A model generated the notes under the pieces. It saw only the letters and a program-made list of their open reading frames with translations, was not told the origin of the DNA and made no database searches. Below are positions 1 through 8,785 of a DNA stretch of 64,000 nt, one piece after another. This stretch comes from Aminobacter sp039907765 (GTDB lineage Bacteria > Pseudomonadota > Alphaproteobacteria > Rhizobiales > Rhizobiaceae), in contig NZ_JARDJI010000006.1 in the NCBI RefSeq assembly GCF_039907765.1, forward strand, positions 124,001 to 188,000, read 5' to 3'. Positions within the stretch are counted from its first letter, which is position 1; every line of letters starts with the position of its first letter. A program made the position numbers and the translations under genes.

Positions 1-159
1 TCCCCGTCCAAGCGCGGCATGCGCCGCTCGGCCGACGCCCTGAAGGCCCCGACTTATGTCGAGGACAAGAACTCGGGCGAAATGCGCCGTCCGCACCACA
101 TCGACCTGAAGACCGGCATGTATCGCGGCCGCCAGGTTCTGACGCCGAAGGAAAGCTGA
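1..159 (+). CDS. rpmF: 50S ribosomal protein L32 (5' end cut by window)
   Basis: The first 52 residues in frame 1 read SPSKRGMRRSADALKAP and continue to a TGA stop at 157-159, which matches the alphaproteobacterial L32 protein of the large ribosomal subunit. Only about the first eight residues, including the start codon, are missing. The conserved middle (PHHIDLKTGMYRG) is intact. A strong hairpin terminator follows at 190-217, so this is the last gene of its transcript. L32 sits near the peptidyl-transferase and exit-tunnel side of the 50S subunit. The assignment is by direct sequence recognition and is secure. Confidence 0.96.
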   Translation, partial: SPSKRGMRRSADALKAPTYVEDKNSGEMRRPHHIDLKTGMYRGRQVLTPKES

Positions 160-189
160 GACCAGCTTATCCGCGTCGAGCGCACTTGC

Positions 190-217
190 GAAAGGACCGG
201 CTCGCGCCGGTCCTTTC
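190..217 (+). terminator. Rho-independent terminator after rpmF
   Basis: An 11-bp perfect stem (GAAAGGACCGG paired with CCGGTCCTTTC) has a 6-nt loop and is followed by TTTAT. It begins 30 bp after the rpmF stop. Confidence 0.85.
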
Positions 218-319
218 TTTATGCGTGCCGATTGCATGCGTGGGGGCGACGAAAGCGCTTGACCTCGGGGCGAACCGGGATTCTACAGGATGCCGGCGCA
301 ACGCGGAGACCTTGCAGCA

Positions 320-733
320 ATGCTCGCTGGCATCCCCCTCCTGATCATTCCGTTCATCCTGTTCAATGCCGGGCTCGCCGGGCTGTTCGGCACAGGGCCC
401 GCCGGCGATCCCTGGGCGACGGAGATATTGTCGCTGGGCATGATGTCGGGCGGCGTCTTCGGGTTGACGCTCGGAGACCTGCTGATCGTGATCGCGCTGC
501 TTCTCTTCTTCGTGGAAATCGTCAAGGCGACGCGCACGTCGAATGCGTCGGTGGTCGACCATCTGCTGTCGACTTTCGTCTTCGTCGCCTTCCTGGTCGA
601 GTTCCTGCTGGTGCGTGGAGCCGCGCACTCGGTCTTCTTCGTGCTGATGGTGATTTCGCTGCTCGACGTCCTGGCCGGCTTCTCGGTCTCGCTCCGCTCG
701 GCCAGCCGGGACGTTACTTTCGGCCGCGACTGA
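320..733 (+). CDS. Small integral membrane protein, unknown function
   Basis: This encodes about 137 residues with four hydrophobic segments (roughly residues 2-25, 38-65, 78-100 and 102-122) and short charged loops. It ends with a basic/acidic tail (SASRDVTFGRD). I chose the ATG at 320 because GGAG lies 11 nt upstream. An in-frame ATG at 290 would add ten polar residues and is a real alternative. No family motif was recognised; similar short four-helix proteins are common in rhizobial genomes next to rpmF. It has no co-directional partner downstream. Function is unknown. Confidence 0.7.
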   Translation: MLAGIPLLIIPFILFNAGLAGLFGTGPAGDPWATEILSLGMMSGGVFGLTLGDLLIVIALLLFFVEIVKATRTSNASVVDHLLSTFVFVAFLVEFLLVRGAAHSVFFVLMVISLLDVLAGFSVSLRSASRDVTFGRD

Positions 734-783
734 AGCGCCGTGCGTTGGTAGAACGCACAAAGGACGCTTCAGCTCTTTTGACT

Positions 784-1212
784 CTAAACTTTGGCGATGA
801 AGCCGGCGGCCTCGATGCCGGCCATGGCGGCGAGCTCGTCGTTGTCCGACGTGTCGCCCGAGATGCCGACGGCGCCGAGCACATTGCCGTCACGGTCGCG
901 GATCAGCACGCCGCCCGGCACCGGGACGATCTTGCCCCCGGATACCGCCGACAGACCCTGGAAGAAATGCGGGCGCTCGACTGCCGCAACGCCGAGTGCG
1001 CGCGAACTCGAGCCGACTGCCAAGGCGCCATAGGCCTTGCCGGATGCGACTTCGGCGCGGATGAACGGCGAGCCATCCTGCCGCTGGAAGGCGAGCAGGT
1101 GGCCGCCGGCGTCGAGAACGGCGACGCCCAGCGGCTTGAAGCTCTTCTGGGCGCCCAGTTCGAGTGCGGTGGCGATGATGGCGTTGGCCTTGGCCAGCGT
1201 CAGTTCGGTCAT
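784..1212 (-). CDS. GlcG/HbpS family heme-binding protein
   Basis: This 142-residue protein has the whole GlcG/HbpS (DUF336) fold pattern: an N-terminal helix (LTLAKANAIIATALELG), then PLGVAVLDAGGHLLAFQRQDG, a GKAYGAL segment, and the glycine-rich IVPVPGGVLIRDRDGNVLGAVGISG. Family members bind heme or act as accessory proteins in glycolate and diol metabolism, but the substrate here cannot be read from sequence. The start at 1212 is favoured over 1245 because AGGAGGA lies 7 nt upstream of it. There is no signal peptide, so it should be cytoplasmic. It is a single-gene unit pointing toward the end of the 320-733 gene. Confidence 0.85.
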   Translation of the reverse strand: MTELTLAKANAIIATALELGAQKSFKPLGVAVLDAGGHLLAFQRQDGSPFIRAEVASGKAYGALAVGSSSRALGVAAVERPHFFQGLSAVSGGKIVPVPGGVLIRDRDGNVLGAVGISGDTSDNDELAAMAGIEAAGFIAKV

Positions 1213-1442
1213 GGCGGGGTCCTCCTGATTTGCCCGCCCCAGCAAACACGCTCGGCGGCCCCAGGAAAACCCTGCGTCAGGTTGAATATCTCTCGCCTAA
1301 AAGGGTGGGGCGGGGGCTGGTGAACCGGGACCAACCGGGCTTCGACGTATGCCCGACGGGCCCCGTCGCCTCCGGCAGCACCCCGGCCTTGCATCCTTGG
1401 CTGGCAGGACAATGCGAGCCGCCCAAAGGGCGGACCGGCTGA

Positions 1443-2045
1443 TCATCCCATCGAATCGATCTTCCGCTGCATCGCGGCGATCTGCTCCTTGAGCTCTTTC
1501 AGCTCGTCCGATTTCTCCGGCGCTTCTTTCTTCGCGGGTTCGGCGGCAGCGCCGCCGGCCGGCGGGGTCGGGAAGGGCGTGAACATGCGCATCGCGTTCT
1601 GGAACAGCTCCATGTTGCGGCGTGTCTGCTCTTCCAGCGCCTTCATCACGGGCGGCGCCTTCATCATGTCCATGGGCGCCTTGCCGAACGTCTGCTTCAT
1701 CTGCTCGCGGAAGCGTTCCTGCTCCTTGGCGAAGGCGATCATCGACTGCTCGAGAAAGCTCGGCACGACCATCTGCATCTGGTCGCCATAGAAGGAAATC
1801 AGCTGCCTCAGGAACGGAATCGGCAGCATGTTCTGCCCATCCTTGTTCTCCAGCTCGAAGATGATCTGGGTGAGCACCGGGTGGGTTATGTCCTCGCCGG
1901 TCTTGGCGTCCTGCACGGTGAATTCCTCGCCCTTCTTGACCATGTCGGCCAAGTCTTCGAGCGTCACGTAAGTGCTCGTGCCGGTATTGTAGAGCCGCCG
2001 GTTGGCGTATTTCTTGATAATCACCGGCTCGTCTTTGGCAGGCAT
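1443..2045 (-). CDS. phaR: Polyhydroxyalkanoate synthesis repressor PhaR
   Basis: This 200-residue protein starts with the PHB/PHA accumulation regulator DNA-binding domain (IIKKYANRRLYNTGTSTYV, residues 8-26), followed by the PHB_acc region (THPVLTQIIFELENKDGQN). A Met/Gln-rich helical middle follows, and the C-terminus is Pro/Ala and Lys/Glu-rich with a coiled-coil end. PhaR represses phasin and PHA genes and binds both DNA and nascent PHB granules. The start at 2045 is preferred because GGGAGG ends 6 nt upstream; an ATG two codons earlier touches that site. It is divergent from phbA-phbB, which is the usual rhizobial arrangement and supports the role. Confidence 0.93.
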   Translation of the reverse strand: MPAKDEPVIIKKYANRRLYNTGTSTYVTLEDLADMVKKGEEFTVQDAKTGEDITHPVLTQIIFELENKDGQNMLPIPFLRQLISFYGDQMQMVVPSFLEQSMIAFAKEQERFREQMKQTFGKAPMDMMKAPPVMKALEEQTRRNMELFQNAMRMFTPFPTPPAGGAAAEPAKKEAPEKSDELKELKEQIAAMQRKIDSMG

Positions 2046-2336
2046 CAGCATCCTCCCCCGGAAGACCGGAATGCCATGTAAGCAGCCGGTAACATTTCGC
2101 CTGAGCGTCAGGATAAGCGCAAAGCGTCGGCAATTCCAAGCGCTTTGTGCAGTGCAAGAACGCGAGCGGCGCCGATGCCGGCAAAAATTGCTGCGCAGCA
2201 TTGCTGCACCGCAAGCGCAGCATCCGCCCCGCGCCGCTTTTTCCGGTTTGACTCGGGTCCTGGAACGGGCAAGAAAAGTCGGGAGAGCAGTGTCTTCCTA
2301 GCCCACCTATTCGATTCACGAAGTCTGGAGAGAACC

Positions 2337-3521
2337 ATGTCCGCCTCGTCCTCCATCGTCGTCGCCAGCGCGGCCCGCACCGCGGTCGGCTCGTTCAATG
2401 GCGCCTTCGCCAATATGCCGGCCCACGAACTCGGTGCGATCGCCGTCAAGGAAGCGCTGGCGCGCGCCGGCGTCGATCCCAAAGAGGTCGACGAGGTGAT
2501 CCTCGGCCAGATCCTGACGGCAGGTGCCGGCCAGAACCCGGCCCGCCAGGCGGCCATGGCCGCCGGCATCCCGCAGGAAGCCACCGCCTGGGGCCTCAAC
2601 CAGCTTTGCGGTTCGGGCCTGCGCACCATCGCCATCGGCATGCAGCAGATCGCCATGGGCGACGCCAAGGTCATCGTCGCCGGCGGCCAGGAATCGATGT
2701 CGATGGCGCCGCACTGCCAGCATCTGCGCGGCGGCGTGAAGATGGGCGACTTCAAGATGATCGACACGATGATCAAGGACGGCCTGACCGACGCCTTCTA
2801 CGGCTATCACATGGGCAACACGGCCGAGAACGTCGCCCGCCAGTGGCAGCTGACCCGCGAAGAGCAGGACAGGTTCGCCGTCGCTTCGCAGAACAAGGCC
2901 GAAGCCGCCCAGGTCGCCGGCAAGTTCAAGGACGAGATCGTGCCCGTCACCATCAAGGGCAAGAAGGGCGACACCATCGTCGACCAGGACGAATATATCC
3001 GCCATGGCGCCACGCTCGATTCGGTGGCCAAGCTACGGCCGGCCTTCGACAAGGAGGGCACCGTCACCGCCGGCAACGCCTCGGGCATCAATGACGGTGC
3101 TGCCGCCGTCGTGCTGATGACCGAAGCCGAGGCGGCCCGTCGCGGCATCACGCCGCTGGTCCGTATCGTCTCTTGGGCGACCGCCGGCGTCGACCCGCAG
3201 ATCATGGGCACGGGCCCGATCCCGGCCTCGCGCAGGGCGCTGGAAAAGGCCGGCTGGTCGGTCGCCGACCTCGACCTGGTCGAGGCCAACGAGGCCTTCG
3301 CGGCGCAGGCCTGCGCGGTCAACAAGGACATGGGCTGGGATCCGTCGATCGTGAACGTCAACGGCGGCGCCATCGCCATCGGCCACCCGGTCGGCGCCTC
3401 GGGCGCCCGCATCTTCAACACGCTGGTCTACGAGATGCGCCGCCGCAGCGCGCGGAAGGGTCTCGCGACCCTCTGCATAGGCGGCGGCATGGGCGTCGCG
3501 ATGTGTGTCGAGGCGATGTAA
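2337..3521 (+). CDS. phbA: Acetyl-CoA acetyltransferase (beta-ketothiolase)
   Basis: This 394-residue thiolase condenses two acetyl-CoA to acetoacetyl-CoA, the first step of polyhydroxybutyrate synthesis. The nucleophilic cysteine lies in NQLCGSGLRTI (about C91). The C-terminal catalytic pair is in AIAIGHPVGASGARI (H350) and LCIGGGMGVAMCVE (C380). Length and motifs fit type II biosynthetic thiolases. The start at 2337 has GGAG 7 nt upstream; an open frame continues upstream but lacks thiolase sequence. phbB follows after a 96-bp gap on the same strand and phaR is divergent, so the PHB context is clear. Confidence 0.95.
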   Translation: MSASSSIVVASAARTAVGSFNGAFANMPAHELGAIAVKEALARAGVDPKEVDEVILGQILTAGAGQNPARQAAMAAGIPQEATAWGLNQLCGSGLRTIAIGMQQIAMGDAKVIVAGGQESMSMAPHCQHLRGGVKMGDFKMIDTMIKDGLTDAFYGYHMGNTAENVARQWQLTREEQDRFAVASQNKAEAAQVAGKFKDEIVPVTIKGKKGDTIVDQDEYIRHGATLDSVAKLRPAFDKEGTVTAGNASGINDGAAAVVLMTEAEAARRGITPLVRIVSWATAGVDPQIMGTGPIPASRRALEKAGWSVADLDLVEANEAFAAQACAVNKDMGWDPSIVNVNGGAIAIGHPVGASGARIFNTLVYEMRRRSARKGLATLCIGGGMGVAMCVEAM

Positions 3522-3617
3522 ATCAGAGATGCGAGAGGGCGGCCAAAGTGCCGCCCTCTTCGTCTTCAAGTGCCCGTCACAAGGGCAAGTCATCCAAGCA
3601 GCAGAAAGGGGAAACGC

Positions 3618-4340
<723 letters not shown>

Positions 4341-4366
4341 TTGCCCGGTCAGTGCTCCCGAAAAAA

Positions 4367-4396
4367 GTGAAACGGCGCCGTGAGGCGCCGTTTCAC
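4367..4396. terminator. 13-bp perfect hairpin after phbB
   Basis: GTGAAACGGCGCC pairs perfectly with GGCGCCGTTTCAC across a 4-nt loop. A run of six A precedes it, so the U-tract belongs to a minus-strand transcript; for phbB it would act as a U-poor hairpin terminator or 3'-end stabiliser. Confidence 0.6.
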
Positions 4397-4692
4397 ATCG
4401 CAGCAGGTGTCGAACAAAATTTTAAGCTTGCTGCAAGTTCTGCGCTATAGCTGGTGGACCTGGACGATATTCGATTCAAGTGACGCTTTGGGGGGAGTTC
4501 CAGGCGGCAAGGGGCTTCACAGGGAGGGGCAGGCGGAGAAGCCGTGCGGCCCGTGAAGTGCAAGTCGGGCACGTGTACGGTCGTGGTGAGGCGGTGCCAT
4601 TCGCAATGGTGCACGACGGATGCCCGGCAACGTGTGGAAAGGCTTGGCCCTCGTGCCGCTGCTGGCTAGGTTCCATCCTTAGCTGTCCAAAG
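4397..4692. other. Intergenic region without a recognised gene
   Basis: About 300 bp between the phbB terminator and the GntR regulator. I see no conserved ORF or RNA. Only the ribosome-binding site AAAGGAG at about 4690-4696 for the next gene can be named. Confidence 0.5.
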
Positions 4693-4700
4693 GAGCCTGC

Positions 4701-5435
4701 ATGCCTGCCCGCTACCTATCCCCGGCCATCAGCGATCAGGATGCATTGGCTCTGGTCGCGGTTCCCTTGGTTGGTGTGGAAGCCACCATCTACAACGACT
4801 TGTGGAATGCGGTGATCAACCAATCGCTGCGGCCGGGCGACAAGCTCGAAGAAGTCGCCATGAGCGATATCTACGGCGTCAGCCGCACCGTCATTCGCAA
4901 GGTCCTGGTCATCATGGAGCAGGAGGGTGCCGTTTCGCTTCCGCTGAACCGTGGCGCCTATGTTGCCCTGCCATCGCCCCGCGATGCCCTTGAGCTGTGC
5001 GAAGCCGTGGGCTCGATCTGCGCCTACATCGTCGGCAAGCTGGCCGACCAGCCCCAGATCATCACCGTCGAGCAGCGCGGGAAACTGGCGTTGCATGTCC
5101 AGGCCGAAACGGAAGCAGCGGAGCTTCATACCATCCGGCGCCTGCATATGGAGCATGCCATACTGCTCGCCCTGATCTACGGCAATCTGGTGCTGGCAAC
5201 GCAACTCGAGCGCGCCGCATCGCGGCTTGCGCTGGCGCTGTCCGCCTACCAGGGGGTAACGGGCAACATCTCGACCGTGCAGTATACGGCTGCCCTCAAT
5301 CAGATGATCTTCGACGGCCGGAAGGAAGCAGCCCTGCTGACCGTCAATGCCGCCATCGAGCGGGCGCGCAAGTCGATGCGTTTTGCCGCGGCCACCGGCA
5401 GTGTCGACCTCAAGGCCATTCTCGGCCGAGGCTGA
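4701..5435 (+). CDS. GntR family transcriptional regulator (FCD type)
   Basis: This 244-residue regulator has an N-terminal winged helix (about residues 27-92: IYNDLWNAVINQSLRPGDKL, then SDIYGVSRTVIRKVLVIMEQEG, then NRGAYVALPS). An all-helical FCD effector-binding domain follows (about 96-235). FCD regulators usually sense carboxylates or sugar acids, but no target operon is adjacent: phbB lies upstream beyond a terminator and the porin is 700 bp downstream. AAAGGAG is 5 nt before the ATG. The specific effector is unknown. Confidence 0.88.
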   Translation: MPARYLSPAISDQDALALVAVPLVGVEATIYNDLWNAVINQSLRPGDKLEEVAMSDIYGVSRTVIRKVLVIMEQEGAVSLPLNRGAYVALPSPRDALELCEAVGSICAYIVGKLADQPQIITVEQRGKLALHVQAETEAAELHTIRRLHMEHAILLALIYGNLVLATQLERAASRLALALSAYQGVTGNISTVQYTAALNQMIFDGRKEAALLTVNAAIERARKSMRFAAATGSVDLKAILGRG

Positions 5436-6133
5436 ACTCAGCCTGGTCATCCGGCCAATCCACCGCAAGCACGAACAACCGGCATCCGGTGTCACCGTTC
5501 CCTGCGCGCGGCAGGCCTCGACGCGTGATGCCTCGTGAGTGTTCTCAGATAGTCTCGGAGCGGTCGTCGCGGCTCGCGACGTTCGACGCGGTGCGCCTGG
5601 TTCGTCGCGGTCGCGGTCGCACGCTGCCGCCGCAATCCGCACCTTGTCATGATCCCTGGCTCTTGATGCAGTCTCATTGAGCCAGATGCGAGAGTTGGCC
5701 CATGCGGGAGGCTCCGTGATTGCGGAAGGATTCATGCAACCCTCAACGCATATTGGCAGGGAAACCAATTTACATTGAGGGGTACATGACTGGAGGTCAG
5801 ACCAAAAAGCGGTCGGCCAGAGCAGGAACATTTTTGCCCCGCCAAGTCATCTCACAAAAAAGTTATGCCAAAACATATTGTTAGAACGCCGTATCCGTGA
5901 CTGTCGCGCAGAACTGGTTGAACGACTCAAAATTGTGACATTTTTGGCACGCGCCTCAATCAAGCGGCTCGATGCGGACAACCTGGATGCTATTTCCCGA
6001 TTGATCGACATCTCTTCATGGGGCATCTGCGATTCAGAAATTGATACATCTCGATGTATTTTTTTCCGACATCAGATTGCTGGTGGCGAAAATCTAAACG
6101 GCCTGATGGCCGCGCATCACATGAGGAATTGAA
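5436..6133. other. Long leader/intergenic region before the porin
   Basis: Nearly 700 bp without a supported gene. The last 300 bp are clearly richer in A+T than the surrounding DNA and probably hold the porin promoter and 5' leader. A short frame from a TTG at 5878 to 6132 can be drawn but has no good ribosome site and no recognisable content. A weak terminator-like hairpin lies at 6043-6066. Confidence 0.5.
6043..6066 (+). promoter_or_regulatory. Terminator-like hairpin in the porin leader
   Basis: ATACATC and GATGTAT form a 7-bp A+T-rich stem with a 2-nt nominal loop, followed directly by eight T. It is about 70 nt before the porin ATG and could be a weak attenuator. Stability is low, so this is tentative. 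Confidence 0.3.
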
Positions 6134-7216
6134 ATGAACATTAAGAGCCTTCTTCTCGGCTCCGCTGCGGCCCTGGTCGCCGTCTCCGGCGCTCGTGCAG
6201 CGGACGCCGTCGTCGTCGCTGATCCGGAGCCCGCGGAATATGTCCGCGTCTGCGACGTCTACGGCGCCGGCTTCTTCTACATCCCCGGCACCGAGACCTG
6301 CCTGAAGGTCGGCGGCCTCGTTCGCTATGAGATCGGCTTCACCGATCTCGATGACGGCTGGAACAAGGTAGCCAAGGCTCGTCTGCAGTTCGACGCCCGT
6401 TCGGAAACCGAGTACGGCACGTTCCGTCGCTACATCGAGTTCGAAGCCCGCGCCGGCGGCGGCGGTTTCGACGAAAACGGCGTCTTCCACAACCCGGACG
6501 AAAGCGGCACCTCGCTGCGTCACGCCTACTTCGAACTCGGCGGCCTGCTCGTCGGTCACACCGACACGCTGTTCGACGGCGACCTGTCGGGTGAATTTGA
6601 CAACGGCGGCGGCGAGCGCATCAACCAGATCCGCTACACCTACGATGCCGGCAACGGCGTTGCCGTCTCGCTCAGCCTGGAAGAAGAGTCGGAAAACTAC
6701 GACTACGTCCCGCTGGTCGTCGGTAAAGTGTCGGTCGCCCAGGGCTGGGGCTCGGTCGCCCTGTTCGCCGGCTATGACAATGCCTTCGAAGAATTCGCTC
6801 TCAAGGGTATGGCCACCATCAAGGCGACCGATGCACTCTCGGTCGAGATGCTCGCATTCTACGAATCCGGCCCGACCTACTGGAGCGTCAGCGGCCTTCC
6901 GGGCATCCTGCCCGAGATCGAGGGCACGCCCTACTTCGGCTACGAATGGTCCGTTGCCGCTTACCTGAAGTACCAGGTCAACCAGAAGCTGGCCCTCGGC
7001 TTCGGCGGTCAGTACTTCGGCAATGCGCATTCGTGGACTGCCGCCGACGGCGGCAAGGCCAACGATTGGGCCATCGGTGCGGTCGTCGACTACAACATCG
7101 TCGAGAACCTCGATGCCAAGCTCGCCATCAACTACAATGACGGCGACACCTTCGAGGCCCTCAACAACGGCGACGGCGTGTTCAGCGGCTTCCTGCGTCT
7201 CGACGCAGCGTTCTAA
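6134..7216 (+). CDS. Outer-membrane porin (Omp2b/RopA, Porin_2 family)
   Basis: This 360-residue general porin has a Sec signal peptide (MNIKSLLLGSAAALVAVSGARA). The characteristic rhizobial/Brucella porin start follows: a proline/acid-rich segment, then EYVRVCDVYGAGFFYIPGTE, a small disulfide-prone loop, and CLKVGGLVRYEIGF. Alternating beta strands run to the end, closing with FSGFLRLDAAF with terminal Phe, as needed for barrel assembly. It forms trimeric diffusion pores in the outer membrane. GAGGA lies 9 nt before the ATG. It is monocistronic, with a leader of up to several hundred bases and a strong terminator at 7231-7269. Confidence 0.93.
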   Translation: MNIKSLLLGSAAALVAVSGARAADAVVVADPEPAEYVRVCDVYGAGFFYIPGTETCLKVGGLVRYEIGFTDLDDGWNKVAKARLQFDARSETEYGTFRRYIEFEARAGGGGFDENGVFHNPDESGTSLRHAYFELGGLLVGHTDTLFDGDLSGEFDNGGGERINQIRYTYDAGNGVAVSLSLEEESENYDYVPLVVGKVSVAQGWGSVALFAGYDNAFEEFALKGMATIKATDALSVEMLAFYESGPTYWSVSGLPGILPEIEGTPYFGYEWSVAAYLKYQVNQKLALGFGGQYFGNAHSWTAADGGKANDWAIGAVVDYNIVENLDAKLAINYNDGDTFEALNNGDGVFSGFLRLDAAF

Positions 7217-7230
7217 TCGAAGCTGGCGAA

Positions 7231-7269
7231 CAAAAAGAGGCCCGCAGTCGCGAGACTGCGGGCCTTTTT
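7231..7269. terminator. Bidirectional terminator between porin and aqpZ
   Basis: An 11-bp perfect stem (GGCCCGCAGTC with GACTGCGGGCC) has loop GCGA and is flanked by AAAAAGA on the left and TTTTT on the right. It can end the porin transcript and back up the converging aqpZ transcript. Confidence 0.9.
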
Positions 7270-7351
7270 CATTGGCGGATGCCGACACTGCGGCAGCGCC
7301 CGGCAACAGGTCCGTGGCGCGCGGCGTCGGGCCGATCCCGCCTGCGATCGC

Positions 7352-8041
7352 TCATTCCGTTTCGAACAGCGCCTTGTGGGTGATGCCGGCAAGGATCGCC
7401 CCGACGATCGGCGCCACCCAGAACAGCCAGAGTTGCTGGAGGGCGACGCCGCCTACGAACAGCGCCGGTCCGGTCGAGCGGGCCGGGTTGACCGAGGTGT
7501 TGGTGACCGGGATCGAGATCAGGTGGATCAGGGTCAAAGCCAGGCCGATGGCGATCGGCGCAAAACCCTTGGGTACGCGGCCATGGGTCGAGCCGAGGAT
7601 GATCATCAGGAACATGAAGGTCAGCACGACCTCGATGACCAGCGCCGAGGACAGGCCGTATTTGCCGGGTGAGGCATCGCCATAGCCGTTGGTGGCGAAG
7701 CCGCCGATGCCGGCGAAGTCGGCCTTGCCGCTGACGATTAGGTAGAGCGCCGCCGAGGCCAGGATCGCGCCGAGCACCTGGGCGACCACATAGGGGATCA
7801 GGTCCTTGGCGTCGAAACGGCCGCCGACCAGGAGGCCGACCGACACGGCCGGATTGAAGTGGCCCCCCGAAATGCCGCCCACGGCATAGGCCATGGTGAG
7901 TACGGTCAGGCCGAATGCAAACGCTACGCCGAGAAACCCGATGCCGAGGTCGGGGAACGCAGCCGCAAGGACTGCGCTGCCGCAGCCGCCGAAGACAAGC
8001 CAGAATGTGCCGAGGAACTCGGCGAGCAGACGTTTGGACAT
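7352..8041 (-). CDS. aqpZ: Aquaporin Z
   Basis: This 229-residue six-helix water channel carries both NPA boxes (GGHFNPAVS, N63-A65; TSVNPARS, N185-R188). Pore residues match AqpZ rather than a glycerol facilitator: F43 and H173 plus R188 give the narrow arginine-histidine filter. The start at 8041 has GGAGGG 9 nt upstream; the open frame further upstream has no aquaporin sequence. It converges with the porin at the shared terminator. It should sit in the inner membrane and allow rapid osmotic water flow. Confidence 0.95.
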   Translation of the reverse strand: MSKRLLAEFLGTFWLVFGGCGSAVLAAAFPDLGIGFLGVAFAFGLTVLTMAYAVGGISGGHFNPAVSVGLLVGGRFDAKDLIPYVVAQVLGAILASAALYLIVSGKADFAGIGGFATNGYGDASPGKYGLSSALVIEVVLTFMFLMIILGSTHGRVPKGFAPIAIGLALTLIHLISIPVTNTSVNPARSTGPALFVGGVALQQLWLFWVAPIVGAILAGITHKALFETE

Positions 8042-8785
8042 GATGTCATTCCCTCCAGTGTCGCGCGCCTGCGCGGTGCGCCGCATTTTCCGGAGGGGCC
8101 CGTCTGGCAACCCCCGCCGCACAGACTCAACGCCGGCATGGAGACATGGCCTGACCAGTCGCGCAACGGGTGAGGTTCCAGTAAGGTCATGCAATCACAG
8201 ATATTTTCGCTGGACCACGGTTGTGCCGGATTGGCACGCAGAGGTTAACGAGCCTTGTGCGGCATTGTGGGCAAGCTTGTGCATGGTCTGTGCATAATCG
8301 GTGGATATGTGGCTGCACCCACAATATCTAGTGGAGAACGAACCGGGAAACTTCCCCGGTCAGCGATTCGTCGCCAGTTCGTTCCGCATTTGGTTCAAAT
8401 CTTAACGAAATGGCGGTTGCGGGCCCGGCCGGCGTTAACGCCAAGGTAGGAAAGGTCAATAATTTCATTATTTTGATTCAGCGGGCGCGCTCCGCTGCCG
8501 CGACCGGCCGGCAAAAGTTAACGAGTCTGGCGGCGAGGTGCGAAATGTTCACTTTAGAGAATCTGCATGTGGTGTGGCTTGTCTTGCTCGTTTCAATATG
8601 TTGGGGTGAACAAAACCTGAATCATCTGGAGTCAGTGATTCGTCGCTGATTCGTTCCAGACTCGTTCCAACTGTTAAATCGGAACATTCCGCTTTCGCTT
8701 TGGCGCGCGAATCCCTATGTGTCCACTCGGCGCCGCTGGCGCCGCAACGCCAGGCCGACCCTGGCGCCGAGGGCGGTTCCTAGAA
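8042..8785. other. Regulatory spacer between aqpZ and the helicase
   Basis: About 740 bp with no credible gene and relatively high A+T. It holds a DnaA-box-like TGTGCATAA at 8289-8297, two imperfect 25-nt copies of one sequence (8361-8385 and 8633-8657, 21 of 25 identical), ten GANTC sites between 8365 and 8713, and a GTTC-N7-GTTC box at 8653-8667. It must contain the divergent promoters of aqpZ and the helicase. Confidence 0.7.
8653..8667 (+). promoter_or_regulatory. LexA (SOS) box, alphaproteobacterial type
   Basis: GTTC, seven bases (CAGACTC), then GTTC matches the direct-repeat GTTC-N7-GTTC operator of alphaproteobacterial LexA. It lies 119 bp upstream of the chosen helicase start. Consensus is from established knowledge; binding is inferred. 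Confidence 0.6.

Noticed and set aside
4367..4396. A minus-strand gene ending at the hairpin after phbB
   Set aside because: The U-tract points that way, but no credible minus-strand gene lies between 4397 and 5435.
5878..6132. An 84-codon frame from a TTG just before the porin
   Set aside because: It has no ribosome site, no recognisable domain, and lies in an A+T-rich leader with a terminator-like hairpin.
8195..8785. A chromosomal replication origin
   Set aside because: Only one good DnaA-box match is seen, CtrA boxes are absent, and neither hemE, dnaA, nor another usual origin neighbour is present; GANTC clustering alone is not enough.
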